The notes below the pieces were generated by a model, which was not told the DNA's origin, ran no database searches, and saw nothing but the letters and a program-made list of their open reading frames with translations. Of a stretch of 64,000 nt of DNA, positions 11,793 to 25,715 are shown in pieces. The stretch is taken from contig OZ037767.1 of assembly GCA_964035545.1 (NCBI GenBank), positions 9,786,207-9,850,206 on the forward strand, given 5' to 3'. The DNA is from Bugula neritina (lineage: Eukaryota; Bryozoa; Gymnolaemata; Cheilostomatida; Bugulidae). The position numbers and the translations under genes were made by a program. Within the stretch, counting starts at the first letter, position 1. Each line of letters begins with the position of its first letter.

Positions 11793-14430
11793 CTTGTTTT
11801 CCGAGACAGAAAATATGTTGCAGAAATGAAGTGAGGCAACTACAATGTCAAGCAGTACAGAGACTGGACAATCAAGTTGCAGAAATATGACTAAAGCACA
11901 AAGTATGATACTGAAATAAGTATATACTCTAAACACTGATTCTATGATTAGCAGAATAAAAGATAGAATAGCATCTGTATTCTGAGGCAGAGCGAATCAA
12001 ACTACACAGAGTCATAACATGATGTCTTTCTCATTGTCTTATTAACGTCGCATAACTCATGAGCTCTTAACTAGTACAATTAGTAAATTACTAGTTATCA
12101 TTGTTACTATAGAAAGAATGTTACTATATAATATAGTGAATTGAATAAACAGTAGCACAATTTTATTGAAAAACCTTGATATTTGATGAATTCCGTAACT
12201 GTATTTTTTCAAAGCCTTTCTTTTCTTGTAGAGAATAATAGTCAAAATTGTTGTCTAACTTTTTAAGATAAATTTAAATTGTCAACCTTTTAGTTGTATT
12301 TTCAACCTTAAAAACAATTTTTAGGTAGTGTTTTTGTTTCTCCTAACTGAGCTGAGGTTGGCTTATGTAATTTTTGTTATACATCAGCTCAGTTTTATGT
12401 TGTAAAACTGAATATTAAAGTGAACTAGGCAAGGTTCTATTTCAACATATTTTAGCTTCATGAAAATGACAAATTTTTATGATAGTTCACCAACAAGACA
12501 TATTAATTCTAAATTAAGAGTGTTCACTACATTTATAGAAAAAAATTTCATTTGCCACATTTACCCTAGACATACTGGTTTAAATAATTAATTGCATCTT
12601 GCTAATCATAGTATCAGCATACATAAAATTATAAGCACAGTATCTACTAAGATTATTAGACTCATGGCTTTGGTCTTCTTTTGGGCCCAATTGCTTAATG
12701 GTAATTTGGCAGTTACTTGGAAACTGGCTGAAAAATTTAATCAAACATAACATTATAAAGTTTACAGCAATACATGTCATAGACAAACATAGCTATAACG
12801 TTTGTCATAAACTCTAATAGTGGCAAGCACAAGAACGTTACCAGTCTCAATGATTCATCTATAAGAAAGATAACTCCAATACAAGAGTTTTCTTTTAAAT
12901 CCCAGCATAGGTTATGAAACGAAAGCTCAAGACAAAATTAAAAAATTACTGAGTGAAAATTAAATGTAAGTAAATCATGTGTTTTAGTGTGTTGTAGACC
13001 CACGGCACAATTCCATCAACTACAGGCTCTACCATCTGATGGTTTGTCAGCAGTCAATTGAAAAGTTAAAGATAAGTAGGAGCATCAAGGTGATATCTTC
13101 TTGTCAAGTTATGACATGGCCTTATATATACTGTTGCTATTAGTCAATACATGGTGTTGCTGCAAATCTTTATCTCTATAATAAGTATGAATGTATTCAG
13201 TATTACAGCTAGAGTCTATATTCAAACCTATATCGCTCATGAGCCTGATTAAAACAATTGCAATTATATAGTTAAGTTTATAAAGTAACATGGGTCATTT
13301 TACTTAATTTAGTACACACTGGAAATATCCAGTTTTTAGCTATTTTTCACAATTTAGCTGCTAATGAACATGGGTTTTTGCCCAAAACTAGTAAGATATC
13401 AATAAATACACCTAAATAGTCAAGGTTCTTCTTAATTTTGCTTGATTTCCCATGTTTTTTCCTAATTAGTCAGCTACTTTTAATTGCTGACCGTTACGGC
13501 TTTTTCGAATAAGAATAAGAATAAGCCAGTAAAATAAAAATATATCGTGATCAAAACTCATTAGTGATTATTTGCACTTGGATTAATGTGATACTGATAA
13601 TAAATCAATATCACGCTAATCATTGACCAATATCCACAAATTCTATTTAGCTATCAATCTCTATATACTACAATGTTGTTGCTATGTTGTCTATAATCTA
13701 CTTTGGGCTTAAGAATACATTTCACTTCAACAAGTGACGACAACCCCAACATACTCCTTCTCGAAAGGTATAATATGTCAACTATAATAAACACATAAAT
13801 ATCATCCTATTTGCAGTAACTGTAGCAGCAGCAGTTGTAATTGCTATATTTGTACATACTACTCACTCCATCACTTAGTTTTTTTATGACTTGCTCTGTC
13901 ATTTGTTTACTTGTATACTATCTCACTAGTATAGGCTATAGCTTAATGAATCTCTCAGCTATGGGACTGGCTCTGTGCCGAGGAGCTGAAACTGTTTTTC
14001 AACACATGGTATACGGATAATGGAGTTGTCCTTCCATCATAGCTATCAGCTATCATCCCTGCATTCACATGTTTACTGTTGAGTGATTTGTAGCCTGAGA
14101 GCCTAAGATGAAAGCTGGTAACTTGCCAGGTTCAAGTTGCAGTGGTTTAGGTAATACCCGTACAACCCCTCAGCAAATCAGTATAGAATCTGCCTGCCTT
14201 GTTTGACTTTTCTAATGACTCAATAGTCCTGGAAGAGAAAAGCATTTTGTCCTCTATTTTGTTGTTTATGAGTTTCTATTCAGAGTTTATTTTCTCAGTC
14301 TGTTCCATTTATACTCTGTAATTTGAAACTCTGCATTGCAGAGTGTTCAAAGTGTTTTCTCTGACCAGAAAGACTGTGGAAACTATACTTACTTTTTACA
14401 TTCAGATTTCAGGCAGTAAAATAACATAGT
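11793..14430. other. Unit 1 spacer between RhoGAP copy 1 and the next sulfatase tail
   Basis: It holds the presumed upstream, promoter-side flank of RhoGAP copy 1, including a 5' UTR exon ending at 11793. Sequence from about 11.8 to 13.7 kb is nearly identical to 20.4-22.3 kb in unit 2. The part near 13.31-13.50 kb equals the left arm of the foldback seen whole in unit 3. The part near 14.0-14.3 kb is a dispersed repeat that reappears inverted at about 39.03 kb. I see no supported coding exon. Confidence 0.55.
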
Positions 14431-14599
14431 ATATATAGCTCATTGGTGAAATGCAACCTATGTCATAGCTGATTGGTAGAAATTATTTGAGACATTGGCT
14501 TTTTCAGTAGAAAAAGAAGTGCTAGTCATTGAGTTACTATTGAAATACTTTTTTCCAGTCAGTGTGTCATGGTATGTAAACTATCTTTCTGTGTTACAG

Positions 14600-15027
14600 G
14601 AAATCATTTTCGACATTGATCCGATGTTTCCACCAAAAGGTGAATCAAAATCTACAATATTCAACACCTCCATACAAACGGCCTACAGATATAAAGCTTA
14701 TAAAAGACTGACTGGAGATCTTGGTTATGATGGCTGGGCACCAGAGCCATCTCTTGCTTCAGGTGTGAAGGACTATCAGCAATAAGTCTAGTCACTTCTA
14801 GTTTTACTCATTTATTACCAACAATAACTCTAGACTTAGAGCCCCTATTAATTATATGTTTATTATCAACAATGAGTTTACAGTCGCTTATTGTTATACT
14901 GATTTATTATCAGTAATTCTAGAGCCTCGTAAAGTCACTTATATTTCCAGTTTTCTATCCTCAGGATGACGAGAACTGTAACCCTGCTGTACACGGTGGT
15001 ATTTGGGAGCCGTGGGTGACATCATAA
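14600..15027 (+). pseudogene. Sulfatase terminal exons, unit 2 copy (exon 9 intact, exon 10 truncated)
   Basis: Exon 9 copy 14600-14762 is fully open, with acceptor GTGTTACAG and donor GTGTGA, matching the parent exon at 5416-5578. Most of exon 10 is deleted; what remains (14951-15027) begins at VFYPQDD and ends at the parental stop after GGIWEPWVTS. The remnant sits directly behind an acceptor-like ATATTTCCAG, and splicing to exon 9 would keep the frame (codon G|TT). Exons 1-8 with the catalytic site are missing, so alone it cannot encode a sulfatase. It is either a pseudogene fragment or an alternative terminal exon pair for the upstream gene. Confidence 0.8.
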
Positions 15028-16449
15028 CGTCTTCTAACACTTCATTTAAATGTTCCATATGTTTATACTTATGATTTCATGCTCAACTAATGATCTGTAT
15101 TTTAAGTACATTTCCTGTTTTTAATTTGTCTTATTTTCAACACCTGCAATATTCCTCTTTTTGTCGCATTCTATTTTAAATAGAAATCTTGTTGATTATC
15201 ATAAGAAATATTTATTTTCCAGTCAGATATCCCCATGTGTTATTTATTGTTTGATTTACTATTATCTCACGTTGTTTCATAATTTTATTGCCGAACAATC
15301 TCGGAATTGTTGCTGGTTATTTACTTGTTGATATTATTTTCACTTATACTCTAACAGCATTTTATACACTTACTGCAAACATTGCAATACTTCTTGCTTT
15401 TCTACTCAATACAATAACCGCAGCATGGCAAATTCTTGACTCAATTCTATAACTGAGGAAGCAACGTAGAATAGTCAATTGAGATTGACTGGCATTACTC
15501 AATGAATAACGAATTGGTTACTTTGTTACTTGTTGGCAGGATAATTTGCTTCTTCAAAAGCAGCACCATGATTTTCAGTGAGTAGGTAAATCCCATGTTA
15601 GTCTAAGACTTCTTGCACATGCTTTTCTGTTTTAGTGTAGAATGAGAAATAAAGAATCACTTTAGACATAATTGTGTGCGCGTGTTCAAATGCTGCTATG
15701 AGAATACAACTCTTCATATTAAAGATGTGTATATGATGAGGGGACAAATCCCAGTAAAGCTGCTGTTCACAGATTGAGATATTTATATGTGCGTGCTTGT
15801 ATGTGTGTGTATGCATGTATTATGTGTGTACACACTTATGTTTGTATGTATAGGCCCTATATGTAGACATATCCAATGAGCTGGATTAACTTCTGGCTCA
15901 GTGTAGTCAGTAAGTGAAACATGGGAATCCTATAGATATTGTGAAATTCAAAGATCCTTTAATTACTGGTATTTATCAAGGACCAAAGATAAAGTTGATA
16001 TTTCAGTATTTATATATGTATTGATATATATGATATATATTTTAACAATTTTTTACATTAGCACATACATGAAAGATCAATTGTATGACAGAAAACAAAT
16101 AAGGGTATTAGCTGCATATTATATTAGAATATGTCATCAACAATTTATGCAACAGAGTGTACATTAACTGTTGAAAAGAAAAATAAATAAGTTATTAAGG
16201 ATTATATTCCGATATATAATTGAAGTTACACCACTTGTGTTTTTAATAAAATTACTAACATCTTTAAAATGTTCTAGTATGACAATATCATGGCTCTTAA
16301 TCAAACCATTAAATACTTGTCATATTAACAACAGAGGAAAAGCATAATTTCACTCTGAGCTGTACATTTTGTAACAATATTTATAGAAGTTTGTCACAAA
16401 ATACCAACAAGTGGCAAGGAGCACAGAGTTCGGAGAGATGGAGAATTTG
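15028..16449. other. Convergent intergenic region, unit 2 (MITE-free)
   Basis: Homologous to the unit 1 region after the sulfatase stop, but lacking the 306-bp MITE: the sequence passes straight from TTCTATAACTGAGG at about 15,446-15,459. It contains a short GT/AT-rich stretch near 15.79-15.86 kb. No gene is seen. Confidence 0.55.
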
Positions 16450-19138
16450 TTAGAAGCAGCTTGGTGCAGAAGTAGTTTTGGTTTGACCATGGAAATCGGC
16501 AGGAAATGTAAATTGTAAATACGAAGGAAGCACAGGTTCAGAGTTGGTTGTGGTAAGAGCAAATGGATACGGAGGAGGTGGATATTTCTCTAAGAGGAGA
16601 GATGAGGCAGAGATGGTGGTTGGTTTAGGAGGATTGTATGATAGAATATCAGAGCTGGTGGTAACTTTTACCACCACTTGCTGATAAACTAAGGAAAATT
16701 TGTTCGTTGGGTCGAGGAACCATTCAGATCTCTAAAGAATATGAATAGGCAGAGTAGGAAAGAGAATAGATTTAAACAGCATGCATCAGTTGAATGAGTA
16801 TAACTGAAAAAACTGAACTACACTACAGCAACTGAATCTAGAATAAAGGTTTAGAGTAAAAGAATGCTATAAAACAGAGTGATGGAATATGACATTAGAG
16901 AAATGATGATAACGTTAAGCAGAAAATAATTATCATAGGCATGGGAAAAATGCAGGTAAAAAACTAATAAGTAACAGACAGTTTCCAAAGTTGAAAAAAT
17001 GAAATATTGTTAATTTGGGTAAATACCATTGCAATAATGTAGCCAAAAATGTGCAACAAAGTTGAACACCCATGAATTTGGATAACCATATCACATACTT
17101 TTCTTAAACGTTCCAAACTTCTCATCATGAGTTTTTCTGCCTCTTCGTTGTATAATTTTATGAATTCGTGGAATGGCAGAGTAGGCTAAAAGTAAAGTAT
17201 TTGTGTTATAACAAGGAACTACGACAAGTATATTGTACAGAGACTTTATATTACATGTTATATAGGGCCATAGGTGATAGTAGAATACTACTGCAGTATA
17301 TTGTTACAGTATTTTATATTATTTTATATTGTAGTAAGACCTCTTAAAATATAGCTATGCAATAACATATATTACATTTTCATACAATAAGAAAAAAGGT
17401 TAGGAATGAAAGAAAAGCTAACAGGCTAGTACAGTTCCAAGTTACCTTCATGTTTTTATAAAAACTTACAGGCAATATTCTAATATATGAGAAATGCTAT
17501 GTTACCTTCATAGGTTTAGCATCTCCACTATCACCTCTTGCCAATTGGAACATATCATTCTCTACAGACCCTGTCTTTGTCAGATCAGCAAACTGATTCA
17601 AATTCTCCAGACCAAACACAGAGGTGAGTGGAAAATAATTCAACAAGAGCTCCACTACTTCAACTGCTTTCTTGATTTTACTCGGGTCATTATTACTGTT
17701 CCTATTAAATTATTTAAACTATTAACCAAATAAAACTTTTCAAATCATCAGTCAGTATAGTTAGTTTGTATGTCAACTAAGACACTGTCAACAGCTAACT
17801 CATGTATTGCAATGAAAATTTGTTATTAGTTAATTAGTGAAGCTTTATAAATGTTTTTAAATATTGTGGCATATAGCATTACAAGTTATTGTACTGCATT
17901 GAATAGTGTAGCTGATAAGTTTATAAACTATTGGTAGGAAAAACATATCATTTTTATTGCACCAAACAAAGATTAAAAAAAATATCTTTTTGAATTATAA
18001 ACACTCACCCAAACAGAGATCCGGCAATAGATTTAGCCAAGCTTTCAAATGTCAGGTTTTGACGTTTACATACGAGATAGGCGAGACCTACCATCAGTGT
18101 AAGGAGTTGTCTGACCGGCTTTGAGAGAGACATGAGAATTCTGTAGAATGAAAAACGTAGACAGTATTTAGGAAATATAACACATAAATGTAGCAATGTA
18201 CAACTATATTAAATAAATTAATCAGAGATCTTAGAGTTTTACAGTAAACCCCATTGCACTTTGCATTAAAATTTGATGACAGATAAGTGTGGTTGTGTTA
18301 AAGCTATTTGCAACTTAATAAAAAAAAGGTTTTATAACACAGTTTATGGCTTCGAATTACCTTCAAAAGGGTGCAAAACTAGCACAAATATACTTTTCTT
18401 ATTGAAAAGATCTTAAAACTCTTTGGAAGTTAAATTTCATATATCACTCAGTATTGAATTGGTGACTCAACCAAACACTGAAGGGTAGATTAAGCAATAT
18501 AGAATAATTACTGCATTGCCTGACATGATAAATTCACTATATTATGAACTGAGTGGTCGACTAAAGCTTAGACTGTGAGAATTTAGAATAGTCAATAATT
18601 CAGTTTCAATGTTACAAAAATATAGCAAAAGCTACAGTGTTGGTAAGTATAATATGTCAGTAATAAAGTTTGAATCTCAACAGCATTAGAGAGTTAGCCT
18701 TGATATTCTGTATGTCAACATCAGTACTCACTTATTGACCATCTTTTTCTTTTCTGCTACTCCTTTTAGTTTCAAAACTTTAATAAACTTCTTCTCCATC
18801 TGCTTCCCAAGAAGGCCATTTGGAATAGCAAGGAGAAACTTCTAAAATGCATATAATATTGAATAGTGAATAGTGGAGAGCTAGAGCTAAAAGATTAGTG
18901 CTAGGAATAATAAACAGCTAGATTTATATCCCAAATGGAGTTTGGGGTCCAACAGTACATTCTCACATATGATATATAATATTAATTAGGAATTGTGGCA
19001 GTGCTTATGGTTTTATTGAGAACAAATATATTTTCGAGTTTGTATTGTAATACAAATTGTTGAAGCTATAATCATTTTTTACTTGATAAATGACACGTCT
19101 AAACTATAAGAAACAATTTAGATCTTTTAAATTTAAAA

Positions 19139-19177
<39 letters not shown>

Positions 19178-20143
19178 GCGTGCGTGTGTGCATGCGTGCG
19201 TGCGTGCGTGTGTGTGTGTGCGTGCGTTTGTATGTGCGTGCTTGCGTGTGGGTGTATTTGTTCATAAATATGACTTACTTTGACCACAGAACATAGACTG
19301 TAGATGCCCACACTTTGGAGGTCAAATTCTTGTCCTGCTGACAAGGACTCTGATAGTCGGCGTACCTCCCCTGAACTACCTGGCTGCCGGAATATTCCTG
19401 TTTGTGAGAGACCACTCAGAGCGATTTGCATGAAGATATTCTATAAGAGAGCATTAGGACATGTGTTATGTAGTAGCTACAAACTTATGCTTTACCATTT
19501 ATAATGCAGTCTTCAAGTTATAAAAATGTGAAGGTTTTTTAGCAAAAGATTACATACCAGGAGTGTTACTGGAATCTCATTTTTTCGAAAGACTCGTTTT
19601 AATGGAACTCCAAACTCTAGTCTATAAATATCAAGTATTTACTACAGCTATAAACGTAATATTAACCAATGGCAGTTTAAATATAGTCACTGAAAATTGC
19701 TGCTCAGCAAATATCCTGCCTGATAAAGAACATATTAGTTTTGAAAATATAAAACCGTACTATGTGTAATGAGTTACTAGCCAACTTTATTTCAATGCGC
19801 TTTCTACAAGTGAAAACAGCAAGTGGGTCTTATTTAGATATATGGGAGGTCCAATTTTAAATATCAATTGTGATTAAATACTTTTATGGCACAGCTGTGC
19901 TTCTCATAATAATAACCAAATAAGTTTATGTTATTTCGACCATATAATATCTCGCTGCCATTTTCGAAGCATTAACATATAGGCATGAGTTCTAAAGCTA
20001 CTAATTTACCAAGACAAAACGTACTGTGAACATTGCTGAAGATGAAGTTCTTAGACTAACCTCTCGATAGTGACATGATCAACACTTTCAGCAGCGGAAG
20101 CTGCAGAAGCTCGTCTAGAAAATAGTCTGCTGAAGAATCCCAT
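16450..20143 (-). CDS. RhoGAP-domain protein, copy 2
   Basis: Exons: 20061-20143, 19558-19621, 19279-19440, 18732-18841, 18009-18140, 17506-17701, 17099-17185, 16450-16731. Lengths are identical to copy 1, giving 371 aa, with the same arginine finger (GIFRQPGS), the same NLA-position serine and the same PPPY tail. Visible differences are few, for example R-K-N-E for R-N-N-E in exon 2, A-L-S-G for A-L-T-G, and I-Y-S-L for I-H-S-L, which alters a histidine common in this family. Introns between about 18.1 and 19.1 kb are almost base-identical to copy 1, far closer than to copies 3 and 4, pointing to recent exchange. A presumed 5' UTR exon ends near 20,403 with donor GTTAGT. It is probably functional by the same criteria as copy 1. 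Confidence 0.88.
19140..19260. repeat. (GT)n microsatellite in RhoGAP copy 2 intron 3
   Basis: A shortened counterpart of the tract in copy 1, made of GT and GC dinucleotides with TGCG interruptions. It gives no coding evidence. Confidence 0.9.
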
Positions 20144-20404
20144 GGCTAAAAATAAACACATATAAATAATAATCCATTTATATAACGCTGTTAATACAAA
20201 ATTAAAACACATAGTACTACCATAGACTACACAAAAACCTGCTTAACATCTTGTGCTCCAGATCAACTAGACAAAAACATTATATTATGTTTGAATGCAA
20301 CTGCAAACAGCTGATATATCTCCTTATAATTAAGCAATACTATAATTTCTCAATAAATAATTTACAAAAAACTTGGGTTATAGTAGAGTTTCGTTCACTA
20401 ACCT

Positions 20405-23035
20405 TGTTTTCCGAGACAGAAAATATGTAGCAGAAATGAAGTGAGGCAACTACAATGTCAAGCAGTACAGAGACTGGACAATCAAGTTGCAGAAATATGA
20501 CTAAAGCACAAAGTATGATACTGAAATAAGTATATACTCTAAACACTGATTCTATGATTAGCAGAATAAAAGATAGAATAGCATCTGTATTCTGAGGCAG
20601 AGCGAATCAAACTACACAGAGTCATAACATGATGTCTTTCTCATTGTCTTATTAACGTCGCATAACTCATGAGTTCTTAACTAGTACAATTAGTAAATTA
20701 CTAGTAATCATTGTTACTATAGAAAGAATGTTACTATATAATATAGTGAATTGAATAAACAGTAGCACAATTTTATTGAAAAACCTTGATATTTGATGAA
20801 TTCCGTAACTGTATTTTTTCAAAGCCTTTCTTTTCTTGTAGAGAATAATAGTCAAAATTGTTGTCTAACTTTTTAAGATAAATTTAAATTGTCAACCTTT
20901 TAGTTGTATTTTCAACCTTAAAAACAATTTTTAGGTAGTGTTTTTGTTTCTCCTAACTGAGCTGAGGTTGGCTTATGTAATTTTTGTTGTACATCAGCTC
21001 AGTTTTATGTTGTAAAACTGAATATTAAAGTGAACTAGGCAAGGTTCTATTTCAACATATTTTAGCTTCATGAAAATGACAAATTTTTATGATAGTTCAC
21101 CAACAAGACATATTAATTCTAAATTAAGAGTGTTCACTACATTTATAGAAAAAAAATTTCATTTGCCACATTTACCCTAGACATACTGGTTTAAATAATT
21201 AATTGCATCTTGCTAATCATAGTATCAGCATACATAAAGTTATAAGTACAGTATCTACTAAGATTATTAGACTCATGGCTTTGGTCTTCTTTTGGGCCCA
21301 ATTGCTTAATGGTAATTTGGCAGTTACTTGGAAACTGGCTGAAAAATTTAATCAAACATAACATTATAAAATTTACAGCAATACATGTCATAGACAAACA
21401 TAGCTATAACGTTTGTCATAAACTCTAATAGTGGCAAGCACAAGAACGTTACCAGTCTCAATGATTCATCTATAAGAAAGATAACTCCAATACAAGAGTT
21501 TTTTTTTAAATCCCAGCATAGGTTATGAAACGAAAGCTCAAGACAAAATTAAAAAATTACTAAGTGAAAATTAAATGTAAGTAAATCATGTGTTTTAGTG
21601 TGTTATAGACCCACGGAACAATTCCATCAACTACAGGCTCTACCATCTGATGGTTTGTCAGCAGTCAATTGAAAAGTTAAAGGTAAGTAGGAGCATCAAG
21701 GTGATATCTTCTTGTCAAGTTATGACATGGCCTTATATATACTGTTGCTATTAGTCAATACATGGTGTTGCTGCAAATTTTTATCTCTATAATAAGTATG
21801 AATGTATTCAGTATTACAGCTAGAGTCTATATTCAAACCTATATCGCTCATGAGCCTGATTAAAACAATTGCAATTATATATTTAAGTTTATAAAGTAAC
21901 ATGGGTCATTTTACTTAATTTAGTACACACTGGAAATATCCAGTTTTTAGCTATTTTTCACAATTTAGCTGCTAATGAACATGGGTTTTTGCCCAAAACT
22001 AGTAAGATATCAATAAATACACCTAAATAGTCAAGGTTCTTCTTAATTTTGCTTGATTTCCCATGTTTTTTCCTAATTAGTCAGCTACTTTTAATTGCTG
22101 ACCGTTACGGCTTTTTCGAATAAGAATAAGAATAAGCCAGTAAAATAAAAATATATCGTGATCAAAACTCATTAGTGATTATTTGCACTTGGATTAATGT
22201 GATACTGATAATAAATCAATATCACGCTAATCATTGACCAATATCCACAAATTCTATTTAGCTATCAATCTCTATATACTACAATGTTGTTGCTATGTTG
22301 TCTATAATCTACTTGGGGCTTAAGAATACATTTCACTTCAGCAAGTGACGACAACCCCAATCGACTCCTTCTCAAAAGGTAAATGTCAATTATAATAAAC
22401 ACATAAATATTATCCTACTTGCTGCAACAATAGCAGCAGCAGTTGTAACTGCTAACTAGGTACATGCCACCCACTCTTTCACTCCATCACTTACTTTTTC
22501 TATGACTTGCTCTATCATTTGTTCTTTTGCATGCTCTCTTGCTAGCATATTGCTTTGTGGCAGTTGATTTTGTATTAATCTCTCAGCTATGAGACTGGCT
22601 TTGTCTTGAGTAACTGAAACTGTTTTTCAATACAGGATATACAAAAAATGGAGTTGTCCTTCCATCATAGCTATCAGCTATCATCCCTGCATTCACATGT
22701 TTACTATTGAGTGTTTTGTAGCCTGAGAGCCTAAGATGAAAGTTGGTAGTGCCAGAATCAAGCTGCAGCGATTTGGGTAATACCCGTACAACCCCCTCAG
22801 CTAATCAGTGTTGAATCTGCTTGCCTTGTTTGACTTTTCTAATGAATCATTAGTCCTGGAAGAGAAAAGCATTTTGTTCTCTATTCTGTTGTTTATGAGT
22901 TTCTATTCAGAGTTTATTTTCTCAGTCTGTCCCATATATACTCTGTAATTTAGGACTCTGCAGTATAGAGAGTGTTCTCTCTGACCAGAAAGACTGTGGA
23001 AACTATACCTACTATTTTCATTCAGATTTCAAGCA
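20405..23035. other. Unit 2 spacer
   Basis: Nearly identical to the unit 1 spacer up to about 22.35 kb, then more diverged through the 22.6-22.95 kb dispersed repeat. It includes one arm only of the foldback element (about 21.90-22.10 kb). No gene is seen. Confidence 0.5.
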
Positions 23036-23222
23036 GTAAAATAACATAGTATATATAGCTCGTTGCTGAAATGCATCCTATGGCATAGCTCATGGGTCAA
23101 ATTTTGTATTTGAGACATTGGCTTTTTTAGTAGAAAAAGAAGTGCTAGTCATTGAGTTACTATTGGAATACTTTTTTCCAGTCAGTGTGTCATGGTATGT
23201 AAACTATTTTTCTGTGTTACAG

Positions 23223-23994
23223 GAAATCATCTTCGACATTGATCTGATGTTTCCACCAAAAGGTGAATCAAAATCCACCATATTCAACACCTCAATACAA
23301 GCGGCCTACAGATATAAAGATTATAAGATACTGACTGGAGATTTTGGCTATGATGGCTGGGCACCAGAGCCATCTCTTGCTTCAGGTGTGAAGGACTATC
23401 AGCAATAAATCATTTATAGTTATATTCATATTATAGACTGGTGTTGAGCATGAATATTTTCTGACGAATAATGGTATCTTTATAATTTTACCCATTTATT
23501 ATCAATAACAACTTTACTCACTAATAATTACACTCATTTATTATCAACAACTCTAGACCTAGAGTCCATCTTAATTGTATATTTATTTATTATGAATAAT
23601 GAGTTTACAGTCATTTATTGTTATACTCATTTATTATCAGTAAGTCTAGCTTCACATAAACTCACTCATATTTTCATCAATACCATTATTGTTCATCTTT
23701 CTGTATGTATTCTTGCAGACTAATAAAACCAATTAATTCAAATGTTCAGGTGGAATTAATTCAGCTGATACCATGAAGACACCATCAGACATGAATATTT
23801 ACTTATTCAATGTGGCTGAAGATCCAGAGGAGAGGAATGACCTGACAGACTCACACCCGGATGTTGTTAACTTCATGCTGAAGAGGTTGGCCCAGTGGCA
23901 AAAGGATTCTGTGTCAGTTTTCTATCCTCAAGATGATGAGAATTGCAACCCTGCTCTACACGGTGGTATTTGGGGGCTATGGGTGACATCATAA
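23223..23994 (+). pseudogene. Sulfatase terminal exons, unit 3 copy (both exons intact)
   Basis: Exon 9 copy 23223-23385 and exon 10 copy 23750-23994 keep the lengths (163 and 245 bases), phases, splice sites and stop of the parent exons. Joined, they would read without interruption from EIIFDIDLMFPPKG to the stop after WGLWVTS. The C-terminal W-G-P-W has become W-G-L-W. Exons 1-8 are missing, so it lacks the catalytic half. It could serve as an alternative 3' end for the gene at 2447-5111 or be a recent non-functional duplicate. Complete open frames with intact splice sites are the only sign of use. Confidence 0.82.
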
Positions 23995-24412
23995 CTTCTT
24001 CTAACACTTTCTTTAAATGTTTCATATATTTATACTTATGATTTAATGCTCAACTAATGATCTGTATTTTAAATACATTTTCTGTTTTTAGTTTGTCTTA
24101 TTTCCAACACCTGCAATGTTTCTCTTTTAGTTACATTCTATCTTTATTAGAAATCTTATTGAATAATATGAGAAATATTTATTTTCCAGTTAGATATCCC
24201 CATGTGTTATTTATTGTTTATTTCATCATTATTTCACGTTGTTGCATAATTTTATTGCTGAACAATCTCGTAATAGTTGCTGGTTATTTACTTGCTGATA
24301 TTTTTACTTTTACTTAAAAGCATATAATTCGCATACTGCAAACATTGCGATACTCCTTGCTTTTCTACTCAATACAATAACCACAGCATGACAAATTCTT
24401 AACTCAACTCTA

Positions 24413-24718
24413 TCCCCTCATTCACACTTACCATACTGTAGGCCGTAACATAAAATATTAGCCATGTTTAATGGGTTCGGGCTGAAGTTTTCAAAGTCCG
24501 CTATTAGGTACGCTCTACGACACTTCATTGGACAATTATATCCAATGAGTTAACACAAAAGTTTTTCTGTACAATAAAAGTTCGTCGCAACATTTTTTAA
24601 TCAAGCAGTGCTTGATCCTAATGTACCACAATTCCGTACAGGAAGCTCAGACATTTGTAAGAATGGTTGATGTTTGCTGTTACGGCCTACGGTGCGGTAA
24701 GCTAGTGTGAATGAAGGG
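24413..24718. mobile_element. MITE-like DNA element, unit 3 copy
   Basis: Same element as at 6579-6885, with CCCCTCATTCACACTTACC at the left and a CTAGTGTGAATGAAGGG variant at the right. The length matches and TA bases flank it. It sits at the orthologous position of the unit, so it was inherited by duplication or conversion rather than by independent insertion. Confidence 0.8.
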
Positions 24719-25715
24719 TAAAACTGAGGAAGCAACATAGAATAGTCCATTGAGATTGACAGGCATTACTCAGTGAATAATGAAGTGGTTGCTTTGTTAC
24801 TTGTTAGCAGGATAATTTGCTTCTTCTAGAGCAGTACCATTGCTCAGTAGGTAGGTAAATCCCATGTTAGTCTAAGACTTCTTGCACATGCCTTTCTGTT
24901 TAAGTTCACCATTAGAAATAAAGAAACACTTACAACACACGATTGTGTGCTTGTGTCCTAATGCTGCTATGGGGATATAACTCTTCTTATTGAAGATTTG
25001 TATATGATAAGGGGACAAATCCCAAAAAAGCTGCTGTCCACAGATTGAGATATTTATATCCGTGTTTGTGTGTGCATGCGTGAGTGTATGTATATATGTA
25101 TGCATTTATGTGTCTATGTACTTACATTTGTATGTATGTATTAATGTAATATATGTTTATATACATTATATTCAATGAGCTGTTTATCAAAAAACAAGGG
25201 TAAATTTGATATTTCAGTATTTATATATGTATTGATATAATGATCTGTATTTTAACAAGTTTGCACATTAGCACATACATGAAAATCAATTACAGGACAG
25301 AAAACAAATAAAGGTATTAGCTGCATATTATATTAAAATATGTCATCAACAATTCAACAGAACGTGTACATTGTCTGTTAAAAAGAAAAATAAATAAGTT
25401 ATTAATAAATATATTTCGATATACAATTAAAGATACACAAACCTAGCTGATTAGGAACTAAAATAGGAGAACTTATATAACTAGAACTATTGTACACCAC
25501 TTGTGTTTTTAATAAAATTACTAACATTTTTAGAATGTTTGAGTATGACAATATCATGGCTCCTAATCAAACCATTAAATACTTGTCATATTAACAGCAG
25601 AGGAAAAGCATAATTTCACTCTGAGCTGTATATTTTGTAACAATATTTATAGAAATATGTCACAATTTACCAACAAGTGGCAAGGAGCACAGAGTTTGGA
25701 GAGATGGAGAATTTG

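Noticed and set aside
11688-11936. Hydrophobic 82-codon minus-strand frame upstream of each RhoGAP start
   Set aside because: It recurs in several units but lacks an ATG, is broken in unit 4, and would join the ATG exon out of frame. It is better explained as a 5' UTR exon ending at a conserved donor.
14080-14180. Possible SINE (TAGCCTGAGAG ... GGTTCAAGTTG) in the spacers
   Set aside because: The A-box and B-box resemblance is weak and neither end is clear, so I list it only as a dispersed repeat.
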